From Bacteroidales bacterium (lineage in GTDB: Bacteria; Bacteroidota; Bacteroidia; Bacteroidales; F082), in assembly GCA_023229135.1 (NCBI GenBank), contig JALNZT010000016.1, positions 18,258-82,257 of the forward strand: 64,000 nt of DNA, in the 5' to 3' direction. The notes beneath the pieces are model-generated. The model searched no databases and had not been told where the DNA came from. It saw nothing but the letters and a program-made list of their open reading frames with translations. Position numbers and translations under genes: made by a program. Positions 7,640-16,876 of the stretch are shown one piece after another (the stretch's first letter is position 1; each line of letters opens with the position of its first letter).

Positions 7640-9775
7640 CTATTCAACAAGCATAAAACTCACCGCTGCTCCACCGCCTGCTGCCAGCTTTAGCTTGAGG
7701 GTTTCTCCTTTTTCAACTTCCTTGTTTACAATTATATAAGCTGTAGGATTATTATTCCAATGCGCATCTTCGGCATCCAGGTACAGACGGGCGGTGTAGG
7801 TTTTTCCTGCTTCCAGGAAATCCAAATCCACTTCAATTTCGCGGGCATCCTCATTGGTGATGGCACCCAAAAACCAATTGTCAGAATCTCTGTCCTGACG
7901 CGCAATCGTAACAAACTCGCCCACTTCGCCGTTTAACACCTTTGTTTGCTCCCAATTCACAGCCACATCCCTGATAAACTGAAAAGCAGGATGACCTTTG
8001 TAGGCGTCCATCAAATCCGGAACCATCTGTATCGGGCTGTTAATGATTACATAAAGTGCCAATTGCTGCGCTAAAGTTGTATTCACTTGGTTATTTGGCT
8101 TATACGGTTCTAACTTGATGTTAAAGATTCCCGGCGTATAATCTATCGGGCCACTAAGCATTCGGGTAAAAGCTACTGTTGGCAGGTGGTTTGGCGGATT
8201 TCCTCCATCCGAAGCCCATGCGTTAAATTCTTGGCCGCGCAGGCCTTCACGAGAGATGGCGTTGGGCAAAGTTCTTCTGATTCCGGTGGCCTTAATCGGC
8301 TCATGGGCATTGATGGCAATATCGTATTTGGCTGCCGTTTCCAGCACGCGACGGTAATGATTTACCATCCACTGGCCATGGTGATATTCGCCTTTAGGAA
8401 TAATTTTACCGACATAACCGGTTTTCACCGAATGGATTCCCAGCGAATGCATCAAACGGAAAGCGGTGTCGAGTTGCTGATCGTAGGTACGTGGCGCGGC
8501 AGAGGTTTCGTGGTGCATAATCAATTCCACACCTTTAGATTTGCCGTAGCGCACCACTTCTTTCAAATCATAATCGGGATAAGGCGTTACGAAATCGAAA
8601 ACACCTTCCCTGTCTTCAAAGCCAATCCAGTGTTCCCAGCCGGTATTCCAGCCTTCAACCAAAATACCATGAATATTATTTTCGGAAGCAAAATCTATCA
8701 GTTCTTTGGCATATTCGGTAGTTGCGCCGTGCTTTCCGTGTGGCTTTTCTCCTGAATGCCGGTTCATATCCTGGGTGCTGGCATAGTCCCAGGTTTTTGT
8801 GCCGAGGTGCATGTCCCACCAGATTCCCACATATTTTGTAGGCTCAAACCAGCTGATATCGCCCAGCTTGTTGGGTTCGTTGAGGTTTACGATAAGATTC
8901 GATTCGATTAATCCTCCGGCTGTTTCGCTTACTTGAACCGTGCGCCAAGGCGTATGAAAAGACCCAACACGTTTCACTTTATAGCCCAAGCGGTCGGAGC
9001 CAACCAACTCGCTGACCAAATTGAAATTTTCTGTGTCAATTTTAATCGTCATGCCGGCATAATCGGTGAGGTTGGCTTCGTGAAAACTCAAGTAAATACC
9101 AGCATCTGTCTTCATTGTAACAGGCGTATTTACCGCATTTTCGGGAATATACGTTTGCGCCAGGTCGTTGTGATTTTGCAAAGCGGTGGCATCAATTTCG
9201 CTCAATCGGCTATGGTGATACAGGTGTTCGTAAATATCCCAATCGCCCGGAATCCACCAGGCCTGATGATCTCCGGTAAGCTTGAAATGAGTGCTTTCAT
9301 CCATGATGATAGTTTCTTGATTTTCAGGGATATTGGAAAAATTATACCGAAACCCGAGGCCATCATTATAGAGCTTAAACTCCATCTGAAATTCACGCTT
9401 GGGTGCTACGGTTTCCCGAATTTCAACAATCAAGCTGTTGTAATGATTCCGCACTTCACGCTGTTCGCCCCAAGGCATTTCCCAGCTTTCGTCGGTGGTG
9501 GAACCGGATACATTTACAATTTCAAGGTTTTTGTCAAGCGGCGGCTGGTCTTTAAACTCAAAACCCACGAAAGAGGTGTCGATAAGCAGCTCCGATTTAT
9601 ACTTCAAGGTATAGGCCAGTTTCCCATTTTCAACTGAAATCAGCGCTATAGAAAGCTTTTGATCAGGCGACTTCAGGATGGTTTGCCGCGTTTGTTTCTG
9701 GCAGGAAGCCAAAAACACAAAAAGTAAAAGGATTAGATTGATGGAAAATAAACGGAAATAATTTTTGATATTCAT
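7640..9775 (-). CDS. GH97 family alpha-glucosidase (SusB-like), lipoprotein
   Basis: The 711-residue protein starts with a lipoprotein signal peptide (LLLFVFLASC, lipobox cysteine near residue 25), which places it in the periplasm or at a membrane. It has the three GH97 parts: an N-terminal beta-sandwich (to about 270), a central TIM barrel, and a C-terminal beta domain. Expected acidic residues are present in MHHETSAAP, INAHEPIKATG and GLRGQEFNAW; these correspond to the calcium and catalytic glutamates of Bacteroides SusB. The strand that carries an Asp nucleophile in retaining members reads SVKTGYVG here, without an Asp, which favours the inverting, SusB-like mechanism. This is inferred by motif, not by structure. 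No SusC/SusD genes lie nearby, so the glycan partner is unknown. A tail of a second copy lies 520 bases downstream. Confidence 0.93.
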   Translation of the reverse strand: MNIKNYFRLFSINLILLLFVFLASCQKQTRQTILKSPDQKLSIALISVENGKLAYTLKYKSELLIDTSFVGFEFKDQPPLDKNLEIVNVSGSTTDESWEMPWGEQREVRNHYNSLIVEIRETVAPKREFQMEFKLYNDGLGFRYNFSNIPENQETIIMDESTHFKLTGDHQAWWIPGDWDIYEHLYHHSRLSEIDATALQNHNDLAQTYIPENAVNTPVTMKTDAGIYLSFHEANLTDYAGMTIKIDTENFNLVSELVGSDRLGYKVKRVGSFHTPWRTVQVSETAGGLIESNLIVNLNEPNKLGDISWFEPTKYVGIWWDMHLGTKTWDYASTQDMNRHSGEKPHGKHGATTEYAKELIDFASENNIHGILVEGWNTGWEHWIGFEDREGVFDFVTPYPDYDLKEVVRYGKSKGVELIMHHETSAAPRTYDQQLDTAFRLMHSLGIHSVKTGYVGKIIPKGEYHHGQWMVNHYRRVLETAAKYDIAINAHEPIKATGIRRTLPNAISREGLRGQEFNAWASDGGNPPNHLPTVAFTRMLSGPIDYTPGIFNIKLEPYKPNNQVNTTLAQQLALYVIINSPIQMVPDLMDAYKGHPAFQFIRDVAVNWEQTKVLNGEVGEFVTIARQDRDSDNWFLGAITNEDAREIEVDLDFLEAGKTYTARLYLDAEDAHWNNNPTAYIIVNKEVEKGETLKLKLAAGGGAAVSFMLVE

Positions 9776-10008
9776 AAAATTTGGATTTGTGTTTTGAAAA
9801 TAGCCCAGGCATTTGCTCCCGATAGCCAGCGTGGAGCTTTTTGAAAATTTATTTTTACTGTGTTACTTTTATTCTATAATATCACAAATATAAGGATTTC
9901 CTGTCTGATAGAATGCTGAGTGGTTTGTTTTGGTGTTGTAAATGAATTGCGTGCTTTATTCCAACACAAAAACTTGAGGGTTGTTTGTTTATGGTGGTTA
10001 GCTGTTGT

Positions 10009-10242
10009 CTATCTAAGAATATTTAGTTTGTCGGGATTCTGGCTACAATCCCACACTTTCAGGATTATTATTCCGTCTTCAAGTATCTCGTAAAAGATAA
10101 TGTAATCATCAATAATCAGCCCTCGAATCAGGTCTAACTTTGTTTTTATTCCCAATTCAGGATTTTCATGTTTAATTCCAGCATAAAATTGCTAAACTTT
10201 CACAAATTTAGATGGAGACTTAAATGTAATTTCTCTTGGCAT
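10009..10242 (-). pseudogene. RelE/ParE-family toxin relic with in-frame amber codon
   Basis: Translation from the ATG at 10242 gives MPREITFKSPSKFVKV, then TAG (10194-10192), then QFYAGIKHENPELGIKTKLD, LIRGLIIDDYIIFYEILEDG and IIILKVWDCSQNPDKLNILR before a stop. The segments YIIFYEI and ILKVWDCSQNPDKL are typical of the C-terminal strands of the RelE/ParE toxin fold. Codon 17 is the only disruption, so a single base change would restore a 77-residue toxin-sized protein. No antitoxin gene is recognisable beside it. Confidence 0.7.
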
Positions 10243-10343
10243 ACCACGAAGTTAACACAAACCAAATTTATTTTATGTTTTTTCACAAAGAAATTCGGTC
10301 TTTTTACTTAGCGCGATAAGTCCATTTATTCTATGCCCTACTT

Positions 10344-11621
10344 TCAGAGTTTATAGCTGAATAACAGATAAAGCCTTTTTGCTGAAGCATTTAACAATAC
10401 GTAATTCGACATCCCATTGCCCGTTTCAACCCTCATCTCACACGAAAATCTGGTATATTTTACACCGGCTCCCAAAACAAAGCCTCGCTCATATTTTCGG
10501 GTTTCATCCATAGCCAAGTCCTCAACAAGTTCTTCCGTTGAATGAAATTTTGATTCTTTCAATTTATAGTTTGTCTCACTTAAAGCCACTCCGTTTGACA
10601 TTCCCAAGTTATAAAACAGAAACGCCTTACCAACCGGATGTTTATAACGAAGTAAAGTATTGAGTTTCAAATATGAATAACCAATCTCCGTGTCTGTTAT
10701 GGAATAATAATCTGCATGCTTGAAATCGGTATAACTACCCTCAACTTTATAGGATGAGAAGAGAAGTTCATTGTTAATCGACCATCTTCCTTTAGTCACC
10801 GGCAATATTATATCGAAAAAAAGGCCAGCACTAAGATTAATTGATGAATTATAATCCGCATTAATAAGATAAGGAAATTCACCACCACTATTGAACTCCA
10901 AAGATGTTAAGGAAACGCCCGCCAATACGCCGACATCAAATTTTAGCTTTTGTGTTTTTCTTTGAAAAGAAGCAGCTGTTAATGTACAATCATAATAGTG
11001 TTGAAAGGCTTTTATCAGACTTGATTTATTGTATGAAGTATTTTCAAGTTTTGGTCTAATTGTTTGACAGTCATTAAGATATAAAATCAACTGACCAACA
11101 TATTTCTTATTCTCGAGTATAAGGGTTTTATCATCCCGAGGAATATGCATTTTATATTTTTTATATACAAGTAATTCAAATCCAGTATCTTGTTTAATAT
11201 AAAAATTCTCGCTGCCGGTTGGACTGATAAAATAATACAAACTCTTTTCGCCTTTAAAAAGTGTTTGCACAAAAGCAGTTTCAATTTTTGTGTTAAGTTG
11301 ACCGCCTTCTTCAAGATCACCCAAATTTCTCGGAGAAACTTCCGTAACTATAACACCACTCTTATAAATTTCATCCTCAACCCTAAATTCAGTTATATCA
11401 GCCGGTCTATAGGAAATCACCTCATTTTCAAGCTTTGTTTTAAACCTAATCGCGACTGGATTGCTTCTCCAATCTCTATGGTCAACCCATCCGAATGTTG
11501 TGTCGGAGGTGTTTTTTATTACATAACCTGACTTGAAATTTTCTTGAGAAAAACCGCATTGAAAAATTAGTATTCCTACCACTAATAATCCAATCCGCTT
11601 TAAACGATACATACTGTTCAT
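10344..11621 (-). CDS. putative outer-membrane beta-barrel protein, unknown function
   Basis: The 425-residue product begins with a signal peptide (hydrophobic LLVVGILIFQCGFSQ, cleavage after Q near residue 26). Residues 27 to about 225 form a soluble part with the opening GYVIKNTSDTTFGWVDHR that is often seen in uncharacterised Bacteroidota surface proteins. The C-terminal 200 residues alternate polar and aromatic or hydrophobic residues (FDVGVLAGVSLTSLEF, LYLLFSYKL) and end in a hydrophobic-Lys-Leu strand, as in PorT-like eight-stranded barrels. It could be a small porin or a receptor; no function can be assigned. There is an alternative start at residue 4. The gene is monocistronic with long gaps on both sides. 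Confidence 0.75.
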   Translation of the reverse strand: MNSMYRLKRIGLLVVGILIFQCGFSQENFKSGYVIKNTSDTTFGWVDHRDWRSNPVAIRFKTKLENEVISYRPADITEFRVEDEIYKSGVIVTEVSPRNLGDLEEGGQLNTKIETAFVQTLFKGEKSLYYFISPTGSENFYIKQDTGFELLVYKKYKMHIPRDDKTLILENKKYVGQLILYLNDCQTIRPKLENTSYNKSSLIKAFQHYYDCTLTAASFQRKTQKLKFDVGVLAGVSLTSLEFNSGGEFPYLINADYNSSINLSAGLFFDIILPVTKGRWSINNELLFSSYKVEGSYTDFKHADYYSITDTEIGYSYLKLNTLLRYKHPVGKAFLFYNLGMSNGVALSETNYKLKESKFHSTEELVEDLAMDETRKYERGFVLGAGVKYTRFSCEMRVETGNGMSNYVLLNASAKRLYLLFSYKL

Positions 11622-12087
11622 AATGAAATTATTTTATCCCGGAAAACTTGTTTATACACAACTCGAAATGACATCTTAATCTATCATTTTGAGCGGATTA
11701 TGTATGCCAAACGTCCTTTTTATTTCCTTTTTCAAAAGTACGCTATTATTAGCTATAAATCCTCAGACAAAGATTTGATTTTAGATGAATTTCCCTCGTT
11801 ATTTTGAAAATAAACTTCGTTTGTTGACCAACTGCATTAATAAATTATGTCCGAATCGGAAATAGGTCAACACCTATGTTAACCGGCTAGTATCATCAAT
11901 AAAATATTGTGTTGCAAACGTTTTTATTCTTTACTATTGATAAGTTCGGAATCAAAATACAATACAGATAAACTTATCAAAAGACAAGGAAATAATCCTA
12001 TCGCAAATCCGGTTGGGAAACACTTTTGTCTCCTCCAAACCAAGTCTCGTGTTCGTCAGTTTATTTATCAAACGGACTTTTCTTAGT
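11622..12087. other. intergenic stretch, nothing recognised
   Basis: These 466 AT-rich bases between the barrel gene and the DsrE-like gene hold no supported open frame, RNA or repeat. I see no clear promoter box and no member of the repeat families found elsewhere in the window. Confidence 0.5.
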
Positions 12088-12444
12088 TTAGAATGTCAAA
12101 ACCTTATCGCTATCCGTTACCCACTCCGCCAATGCACCCATAGTTGATTTTTCTGCCCCCTCAAAATAGGGATGGTTTTTATAAATCCCGCAACGTGTCA
12201 TGCAGGTCCCGCATACTTTCACCTGAACACCATTCACAATCAGGTCTTTCAGCATTTGCGATAAATCCTGGTCGTAGCCCTGCGGTGGTTTACAAGCATC
12301 TCTTGCCATATCAACAGCATCATTCATTAGAAAAACTCTCACCTCTTGTCCGTTTTTCCTAAGCGTTTCAGCAAGCCGAAGTCCGTTCCAGGTTACGTCC
12401 GTGTTATCATACGGCTCGCGATTAAAAATAATTAGTGCTTTCAT
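12088..12444 (-). CDS. DsrE-family sulfur-relay-like protein
   Basis: The 118-residue protein starts MKALIIFNREPYDNTDVTWN, the usual strand-loop of DsrE/DsrF/TusD folds. It carries GLRLAETLRKNGQEVRVFLMNDAV as the second helix-strand unit and three cysteines in KVCGTCMTRCGIYK (near residues 83-90). Family members handle protein-bound sulfur through such a cysteine. The single-chain form with a CGTCMTRCG motif is found in many anaerobes, but its physiological partner is unknown. The open frame extends 32 codons upstream to 12540; I chose the ATG at 12444 because the DsrE fold starts there and the extension is lysine/arginine-rich low-complexity sequence. Confidence 0.85.
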   Translation of the reverse strand: MKALIIFNREPYDNTDVTWNGLRLAETLRKNGQEVRVFLMNDAVDMARDACKPPQGYDQDLSQMLKDLIVNGVQVKVCGTCMTRCGIYKNHPYFEGAEKSTMGALAEWVTDSDKVLTF

Positions 12445-12762
12445 TTTATTTTCTTTTTGTCTGTCTATCTGTAGTATAACGTATTTTTCTCTTTTAGTTT
12501 TTAGAATTCCACGTATAAATCTCTCCTTCCTGCCTTTCATCCCCTAATCTCATCCCAACCTATCCCCGGCATGCTTTGCTCGAGATGAGATCCCTCGCTA
12601 ATCTATTCACTGGCTTTCTCATAGGCCAGGCTGTTTTTATACTGCCTTCAAATATAGAAAATATTATCCATTGCCCAACAGCCACTGCTTCGCTCAAAGC
12701 CTTTAAAAGAGTTGAGGTTATTGCAGATGCTAAAAAATTAAACCACAAGCCATTGCTCAAAA
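12445..12762. other. intergenic stretch, no supported gene
   Basis: Short open frames exist on both strands around 12560-12767, but neither resembles a known protein and each is antisense to the other. The leader of the DsrE-like gene must lie at the left end. Nothing else is recognised. Confidence 0.45.
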
Positions 12763-12763
12763 C

Positions 12764-12794
12764 TTGATTTAATTTGAAATTTGATGTAACTTTA
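12764..12794 (+). promoter_or_regulatory. possible promoter of the zinc-ribbon gene
   Basis: TTG at 12764-12766 and TAACTTTA at 12787-12794 are separated by 20 bases, one base away from the TAnnTTTG consensus. The ATG at 12823 would be about 22 bases from the start of transcription. Confidence 0.4.
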
Positions 12795-12822
12795 GCACAA
12801 CTAAATTAAAAACGAAACTATC

Positions 12823-13233
12823 ATGAAAACAAATTACTCCTGTCCACATTGCAACAGCCCTTTGTTGCTGGAAAATAAGCTGATTTTTACTGCCCGACAT
12901 GCTTTGTCTGATTCGATTTCGGAGGGATTTTTACTGCTGATGAATCCCGAGATTGGCCATTACGAAATCGTTGTACATCCTGATGTTGAAGTAATAGAAG
13001 GCGAAAAATACGAGTTCTATTGTCCGGTTTGCCATCACAAACTCCATTCTGATTTGAATGAAAACCTGGCAATGATTCAATACTATGACGAAAATGACAA
13101 ACTCTTTGAGCTGCATTTTTCAAAGATTTCAGGCCAGAAAAGCACCTATAAAATTATGGGACGCTCGGTAGAAACTTTCGGCATTGATGCGCCGCACTAC
13201 CTGGATTTTATCAGCTTGATTGATTTGAGTTAA
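12823..13233 (+). CDS. zinc-ribbon protein of unknown function
   Basis: The 136-residue protein has two CxxC pairs: YSCPHCNSPLL at residues 5-8 and FYCPVCHHKLHSD near residues 66-69. Together they can hold one zinc ion. Between and after them lie short strands, and the protein ends with a segment (FSKISGQKSTYKIMGRSVETFG) that looks like a small beta domain. There is no signal peptide, so it is cytoplasmic. Similar short zinc-ribbon proteins occur as single genes in Bacteroidota. It converges on the aminopeptidase gene, with an 8-base gap between stops. No function can be inferred from neighbours. Confidence 0.8.
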   Translation: MKTNYSCPHCNSPLLLENKLIFTARHALSDSISEGFLLLMNPEIGHYEIVVHPDVEVIEGEKYEFYCPVCHHKLHSDLNENLAMIQYYDENDKLFELHFSKISGQKSTYKIMGRSVETFGIDAPHYLDFISLIDLS

Positions 13234-13241
13234 CTGCTGTT

Positions 13242-14684
13242 TTACAGCTTATTAGCCCATTCATTGAGGTAATGAAACATCAGCCTTACACCGATTCCTG
13301 TGCCGCCAATTCCACGGTAGCTGTCTCGCTTATCGATAAAGGCAGGGCCGGCGATATCGAAATGCACAAACGGATAATCGGTAAAATGTTCCAGGAATTT
13401 CCCGGCGGTGATGGCACCTCCTTCGGGACCGCCGATATTTTTCAAATCAGCAATTTCTGACTTGAGCTGCTCTCTATATTCCTCCCACATTGGAAATTTC
13501 ACAAGCCGCTCATGCACTAAGTTGCCGCTTTTGGCCAAATCACAAAACATATCGGCTGCTTTAACTTCCATCGCTACAATGCCTTGCGAGCCGATGGCAC
13601 GAGCTGCTGAACCCGTTAGCGTTGCGAAATTAAACACGACTTCCGGTTCGAATTTTTTCGCGTAAGTCAAGGCATCTGCCAGAATTAGTCTTCCCTCAGC
13701 ATCTGTGTTCAGCACTTCTACTGTTGTTCCATCGAACATGCTAATCACATCGCCCGGCACGTATGCGTTGCCATCAGGACGGTTGTCGGTTGCCGGCACC
13801 AGGGCAATCACGTGGAGCGGTAATTTGGCGCCTGCCACAGCAAAGATAGAAGCCGCGACAGTAGCCGCACCGCCCATATCGCATTTCATGGTATCCATGG
13901 CGTTCGAGGGTTTCAGGCTGAGGCCGCCGGTATCGTACACCACGCCTTTGCCAACAAGCACGATGGGCTTGCTGTTTTTGACGTTTTCGGGTTTCCATTC
14001 CAAAACCGTGAAGGTTGGCGGGTCGATGCTGCCTTTGTTTACAGCAAGCAAGCCACCCATTTTCAGTGCTTCGATTTTTTGTTTGTTGAAAACCTCCGCT
14101 TTACCGCCAACAGTCCTGAATTTGGCACTGATTTGTTCAGCCAGATCAACCGCACTAAGCTTGTTGAGTGGTTCGTTTACCAGGTCGCGTGCCCAACAAT
14201 TGGCTTCGATGGCTATATTCAGGTGTTCCAGTTTTTTTTGATCCAGTTTTGCTACCAGCATCTCCAGTTTTTGCAGGCTGTTTTTCTTTTCAACAGCATC
14301 TTTACGGTATTTATGAAACTGATAGTTGGCCAACGCAAGTCCTTCGGCCACGGCAAAAATTTCGGATGAAGCCTCCGTTTTTGCCTCCAGAACTAGCGTA
14401 ACTATTCCATTGCTATTAGCAGATTTATTGATTTTTGCGCCATTTTTACGACACCATTCCAGCCGTTTGGCTTCGTCCAGCTCTTTGTCGTAAAAAAGCA
14501 GGTACTTCAGTCCGTCATACTGATTGAGTTCGACAAGTTCCTTTTTGAGTTTATCTTTCTGGTTTTTAACGAAATTCAGCACTTCCTGATTCAGCTGAAG
14601 GGCATCAAGCGGATCGCTTTTCTCGATGAGTAAAAGTCTGTCGGAGGTATTGCTTTGCGCAATATGTTGTATGGATAAGGCCAT
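13242..14684 (-). CDS. M17 leucyl aminopeptidase family protein
   Basis: This 480-residue cytosolic metallopeptidase removes N-terminal residues from peptides. The C-terminal catalytic domain has the M17 signature NTDAEGRL, the metal-binding lysine segment VGKGVVYDTGGLSLKPS, and MKCDMGGAA. The N-terminal third is divergent, as expected for the family's regulatory domain. All metal ligands readable from the motifs (K, D, D, D, E) are present. The enzyme is normally hexameric with two divalent metals per subunit. It is 72 bases downstream of the Kdo-transferase gene on the same strand; I see no terminator between them, so co-transcription is possible but weakly supported. Confidence 0.93.
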   Translation of the reverse strand: MALSIQHIAQSNTSDRLLLIEKSDPLDALQLNQEVLNFVKNQKDKLKKELVELNQYDGLKYLLFYDKELDEAKRLEWCRKNGAKINKSANSNGIVTLVLEAKTEASSEIFAVAEGLALANYQFHKYRKDAVEKKNSLQKLEMLVAKLDQKKLEHLNIAIEANCWARDLVNEPLNKLSAVDLAEQISAKFRTVGGKAEVFNKQKIEALKMGGLLAVNKGSIDPPTFTVLEWKPENVKNSKPIVLVGKGVVYDTGGLSLKPSNAMDTMKCDMGGAATVAASIFAVAGAKLPLHVIALVPATDNRPDGNAYVPGDVISMFDGTTVEVLNTDAEGRLILADALTYAKKFEPEVVFNFATLTGSAARAIGSQGIVAMEVKAADMFCDLAKSGNLVHERLVKFPMWEEYREQLKSEIADLKNIGGPEGGAITAGKFLEHFTDYPFVHFDIAGPAFIDKRDSYRGIGGTGIGVRLMFHYLNEWANKL

Positions 14685-14756
14685 GGTGTGTATTGTTTAA
14701 TGTGAAATTGACGACAAATTTACAAAACATAAGTGTGCCGGAGCTTTAGTGACAAT

Positions 14757-15986
14757 TTATCTCCAGCGCAATAGCAGATAATCCATCATTTTGGCCGTAG
14801 CACCCAATTGGTCGTCAACATATTTTTTGCAGACGGATGCCGCTTGCTGGTGGTATTGCTCGTCGTTTATCAGTTTCAGCAATTGATTTTTGAGTTCAGC
14901 TGCATTGCTGATGCTAAAAGCACCGCCGAGATTCACCAAATCCACGGCTTCGTTAAACTGTTTGTGGTTCGGCCCAATAAGCACCGGCACGCCAAAAGTA
15001 ACCGCTTCCTGAATATTGTGAATCGCCTTGCCAAATCCACCACCGATATAGGCGATCCGGGCGTATTGATAGAGTTGCGAGAGTATCCCAATTTTATCAA
15101 TAATCAAAATGCGTGAAGCAATTGGATTAGCGAAATTGCTGTACAATTGCGCTTTTTCGGGCAAGGAAATTTCGATCTGTTTAATATGCGATTTACTCAC
15201 ATCATGTGGTGCAATAATTAAACAATAATCAGCGGGCAAATCAGCTAAAAACGGAATTAGCAATTGCTCATCGGGAGGCCAGCTGCTGCCTGCTATCAAG
15301 GCTTTTCTGTTACCAATAAACTTTTCTACCTCCGGGAATTTCGCAGCTTGTTTTGCGATTTCTGCCACCCGGTCGAACCGGGGATCTCCGTTAACAGTAA
15401 CCTCATTTATTCCAATATTACTGAGCAATTTTTTTGAGTTTTCATCCTGAGCAAAAAAATGTTCCACCTGCCGTAAATGCTTACGAAACCAACTTCCATA
15501 GCCTTTAAAAAAATGCTGGTCAGCCCGAAATCTCACCGCAATAAAATATAGCGGGATTCCTACTTTTGAAAGCGCATTGATATAGTTAAACCAAAATTCA
15601 TATTTAATGAAAAACACGGTTTTAAACTTGAAGTGATCAACCAAAAGACGCGCATTTCGGCAAGTATCGGCAGGCAAATACATTATTTTATCGGCCAGCT
15701 CATAATTTTTTCGGATTTCGTAGCCCGATGGCGAAAAAAAAGTGAGCAAAATTTTATAGGAAGGGAAAGCCGTTTTTATGGATTCTATAAGTGGACGACC
15801 TTGCTCAAATTCACCCAACGAAGAGGCGTGAAACCAAATATAATGGTCGTTAGCACTGATTTCCGGTAGTTGCTTTTGCCAGTTTTTGCGACCTTCGATC
15901 CATTGCTTCGCTTTGGGATTCCATAGCGCAGCAAGACGCACTGCCAAAGAATAAATTTGTATGCCGAGGGTATAAAACGGACGCAT
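14757..15986 (-). CDS. waaA: 3-deoxy-D-manno-octulosonic acid (Kdo) transferase, GT30
   Basis: WaaA (KdtA) adds Kdo from CMP-Kdo to the lipid A precursor at the cytoplasmic face of the inner membrane. The 409-residue length and the order of motifs fit the family: an N-terminal hydrophobic anchor (LGIQIYSLAVRLAALWN), the acceptor-domain motif WFHASSLGEFEQGRPLI with the conserved glutamate, GDPRFDRV, GSSWPPDEQLLIPF, and YIGGGFGKAIHNIQEAVTFGVPVLIGPNHKQFNEA in the donor domain. The organism therefore makes a Kdo-containing LPS. Only four bases separate it from the upstream barrel gene (15991-16752), so the two are translated from one message. Confidence 0.95.
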   Translation of the reverse strand: MRPFYTLGIQIYSLAVRLAALWNPKAKQWIEGRKNWQKQLPEISANDHYIWFHASSLGEFEQGRPLIESIKTAFPSYKILLTFFSPSGYEIRKNYELADKIMYLPADTCRNARLLVDHFKFKTVFFIKYEFWFNYINALSKVGIPLYFIAVRFRADQHFFKGYGSWFRKHLRQVEHFFAQDENSKKLLSNIGINEVTVNGDPRFDRVAEIAKQAAKFPEVEKFIGNRKALIAGSSWPPDEQLLIPFLADLPADYCLIIAPHDVSKSHIKQIEISLPEKAQLYSNFANPIASRILIIDKIGILSQLYQYARIAYIGGGFGKAIHNIQEAVTFGVPVLIGPNHKQFNEAVDLVNLGGAFSISNAAELKNQLLKLINDEQYHQQAASVCKKYVDDQLGATAKMMDYLLLRWR

Positions 15987-15990
15987 TACA

Positions 15991-16752
15991 TCAATTGTAG
16001 TAGAAGGCCTGTGGCGCGCGTTTGTAGGTGGGAATCATCCAGCTAAAACGAATGCCAAAGTATTGATCTGTATAAGTTTGGGTATCTTTTCCCATCAGCA
16101 CGAAGTCGTAGTCGCGTAAAGCTTTTGTAGAGGCTTGCGTAAATTCGAGTGAAACGCTAAAATTCAAAGCACGTGCATTGCTCATCAGCAGGTAGCCAAA
16201 CTCGCCCGAAAACGCCATTCCGCCACGCATACGGTCGTAGCCCAGCGCGTAGTCATCCATCAGCTGTGGAGCGGTTCCAAACTGGGTTTCGATGCGGATG
16301 CGGTGCAAGAGGTAACCCAGCCCGGCCTGCACAAAAAAGCCTGAATTAGGGTTGGGCGCTAAGATGTTAAACAACTTACCCGCTTTAAATTGCAGGTGAA
16401 ATCCACGCTCATATAGTGCCAGGCTGGTGTATAGGCCGTTTCCGTCGATCACTTCGCCCTCGCTGGTGCTGATCAGGCTAAGTATCTCGGTCCTGCCGTC
16501 TACCTGATCGCCGAAAATAAAATGACCGAAAGCACCAAACATCCAGTTTTTATTGGTTTTATAGCTTAAGCCACCGCCAATGGTGGAGTTGTTTCCAAAG
16601 TAGGTAGTGAGATCGCCACCGGGCATTTGAAAGGCGTAAGTAGCCTGAAACATGACTGCCGAAACAGTGGTGTCGGAAACACGTTTCTGTGCCTGCAACT
16701 GCGTATAACCCAACAAAATAGCGACAAATAAAAGGAAAATATTTTTACTCAT
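15991..16752 (-). CDS. putative outer-membrane beta-barrel protein upstream of waaA
   Basis: A signal peptide (MSKNIFLLFVAILLGYTQLQ, cleavage at AQ) precedes about 230 residues rich in glycine and aromatic residues in alternating patterns, such as NWMFGAFGHFIFG and SGFFVQAGLGYLLHRIRI. The last strands end FGIRFSWMI. Length and pattern fit a small, uncharacterised eight-stranded barrel. It has no recognisable enzyme motif. It is four bases upstream of waaA on the same strand, which suggests a cell-envelope role, but this may be mere co-transcription. A TACCTTTG box lies on the minus strand at 16786-16779, 27 bases before the ATG, a plausible promoter for the pair. Confidence 0.75.
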   Translation of the reverse strand: MSKNIFLLFVAILLGYTQLQAQKRVSDTTVSAVMFQATYAFQMPGGDLTTYFGNNSTIGGGLSYKTNKNWMFGAFGHFIFGDQVDGRTEILSLISTSEGEVIDGNGLYTSLALYERGFHLQFKAGKLFNILAPNPNSGFFVQAGLGYLLHRIRIETQFGTAPQLMDDYALGYDRMRGGMAFSGEFGYLLMSNARALNFSVSLEFTQASTKALRDYDFVLMGKDTQTYTDQYFGIRFSWMIPTYKRAPQAFYYN

Positions 16753-16876
16753 GAATATATTCTTGTTCAGCGAGGCTACAAAGGTAAGGTTTCTGCCAAA
16801 TTACGGTTAGGCTTGTCAACGATAATTCAATAATAAACCAACCTTTCAGTTAAATTATTGCAGCAGCATTTTAGTC

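Noticed and set aside
12560..12767. Short frames on both strands (63 and 66 codons)
   Set aside because: They are antisense to each other, resemble no family and have no clear start signals.
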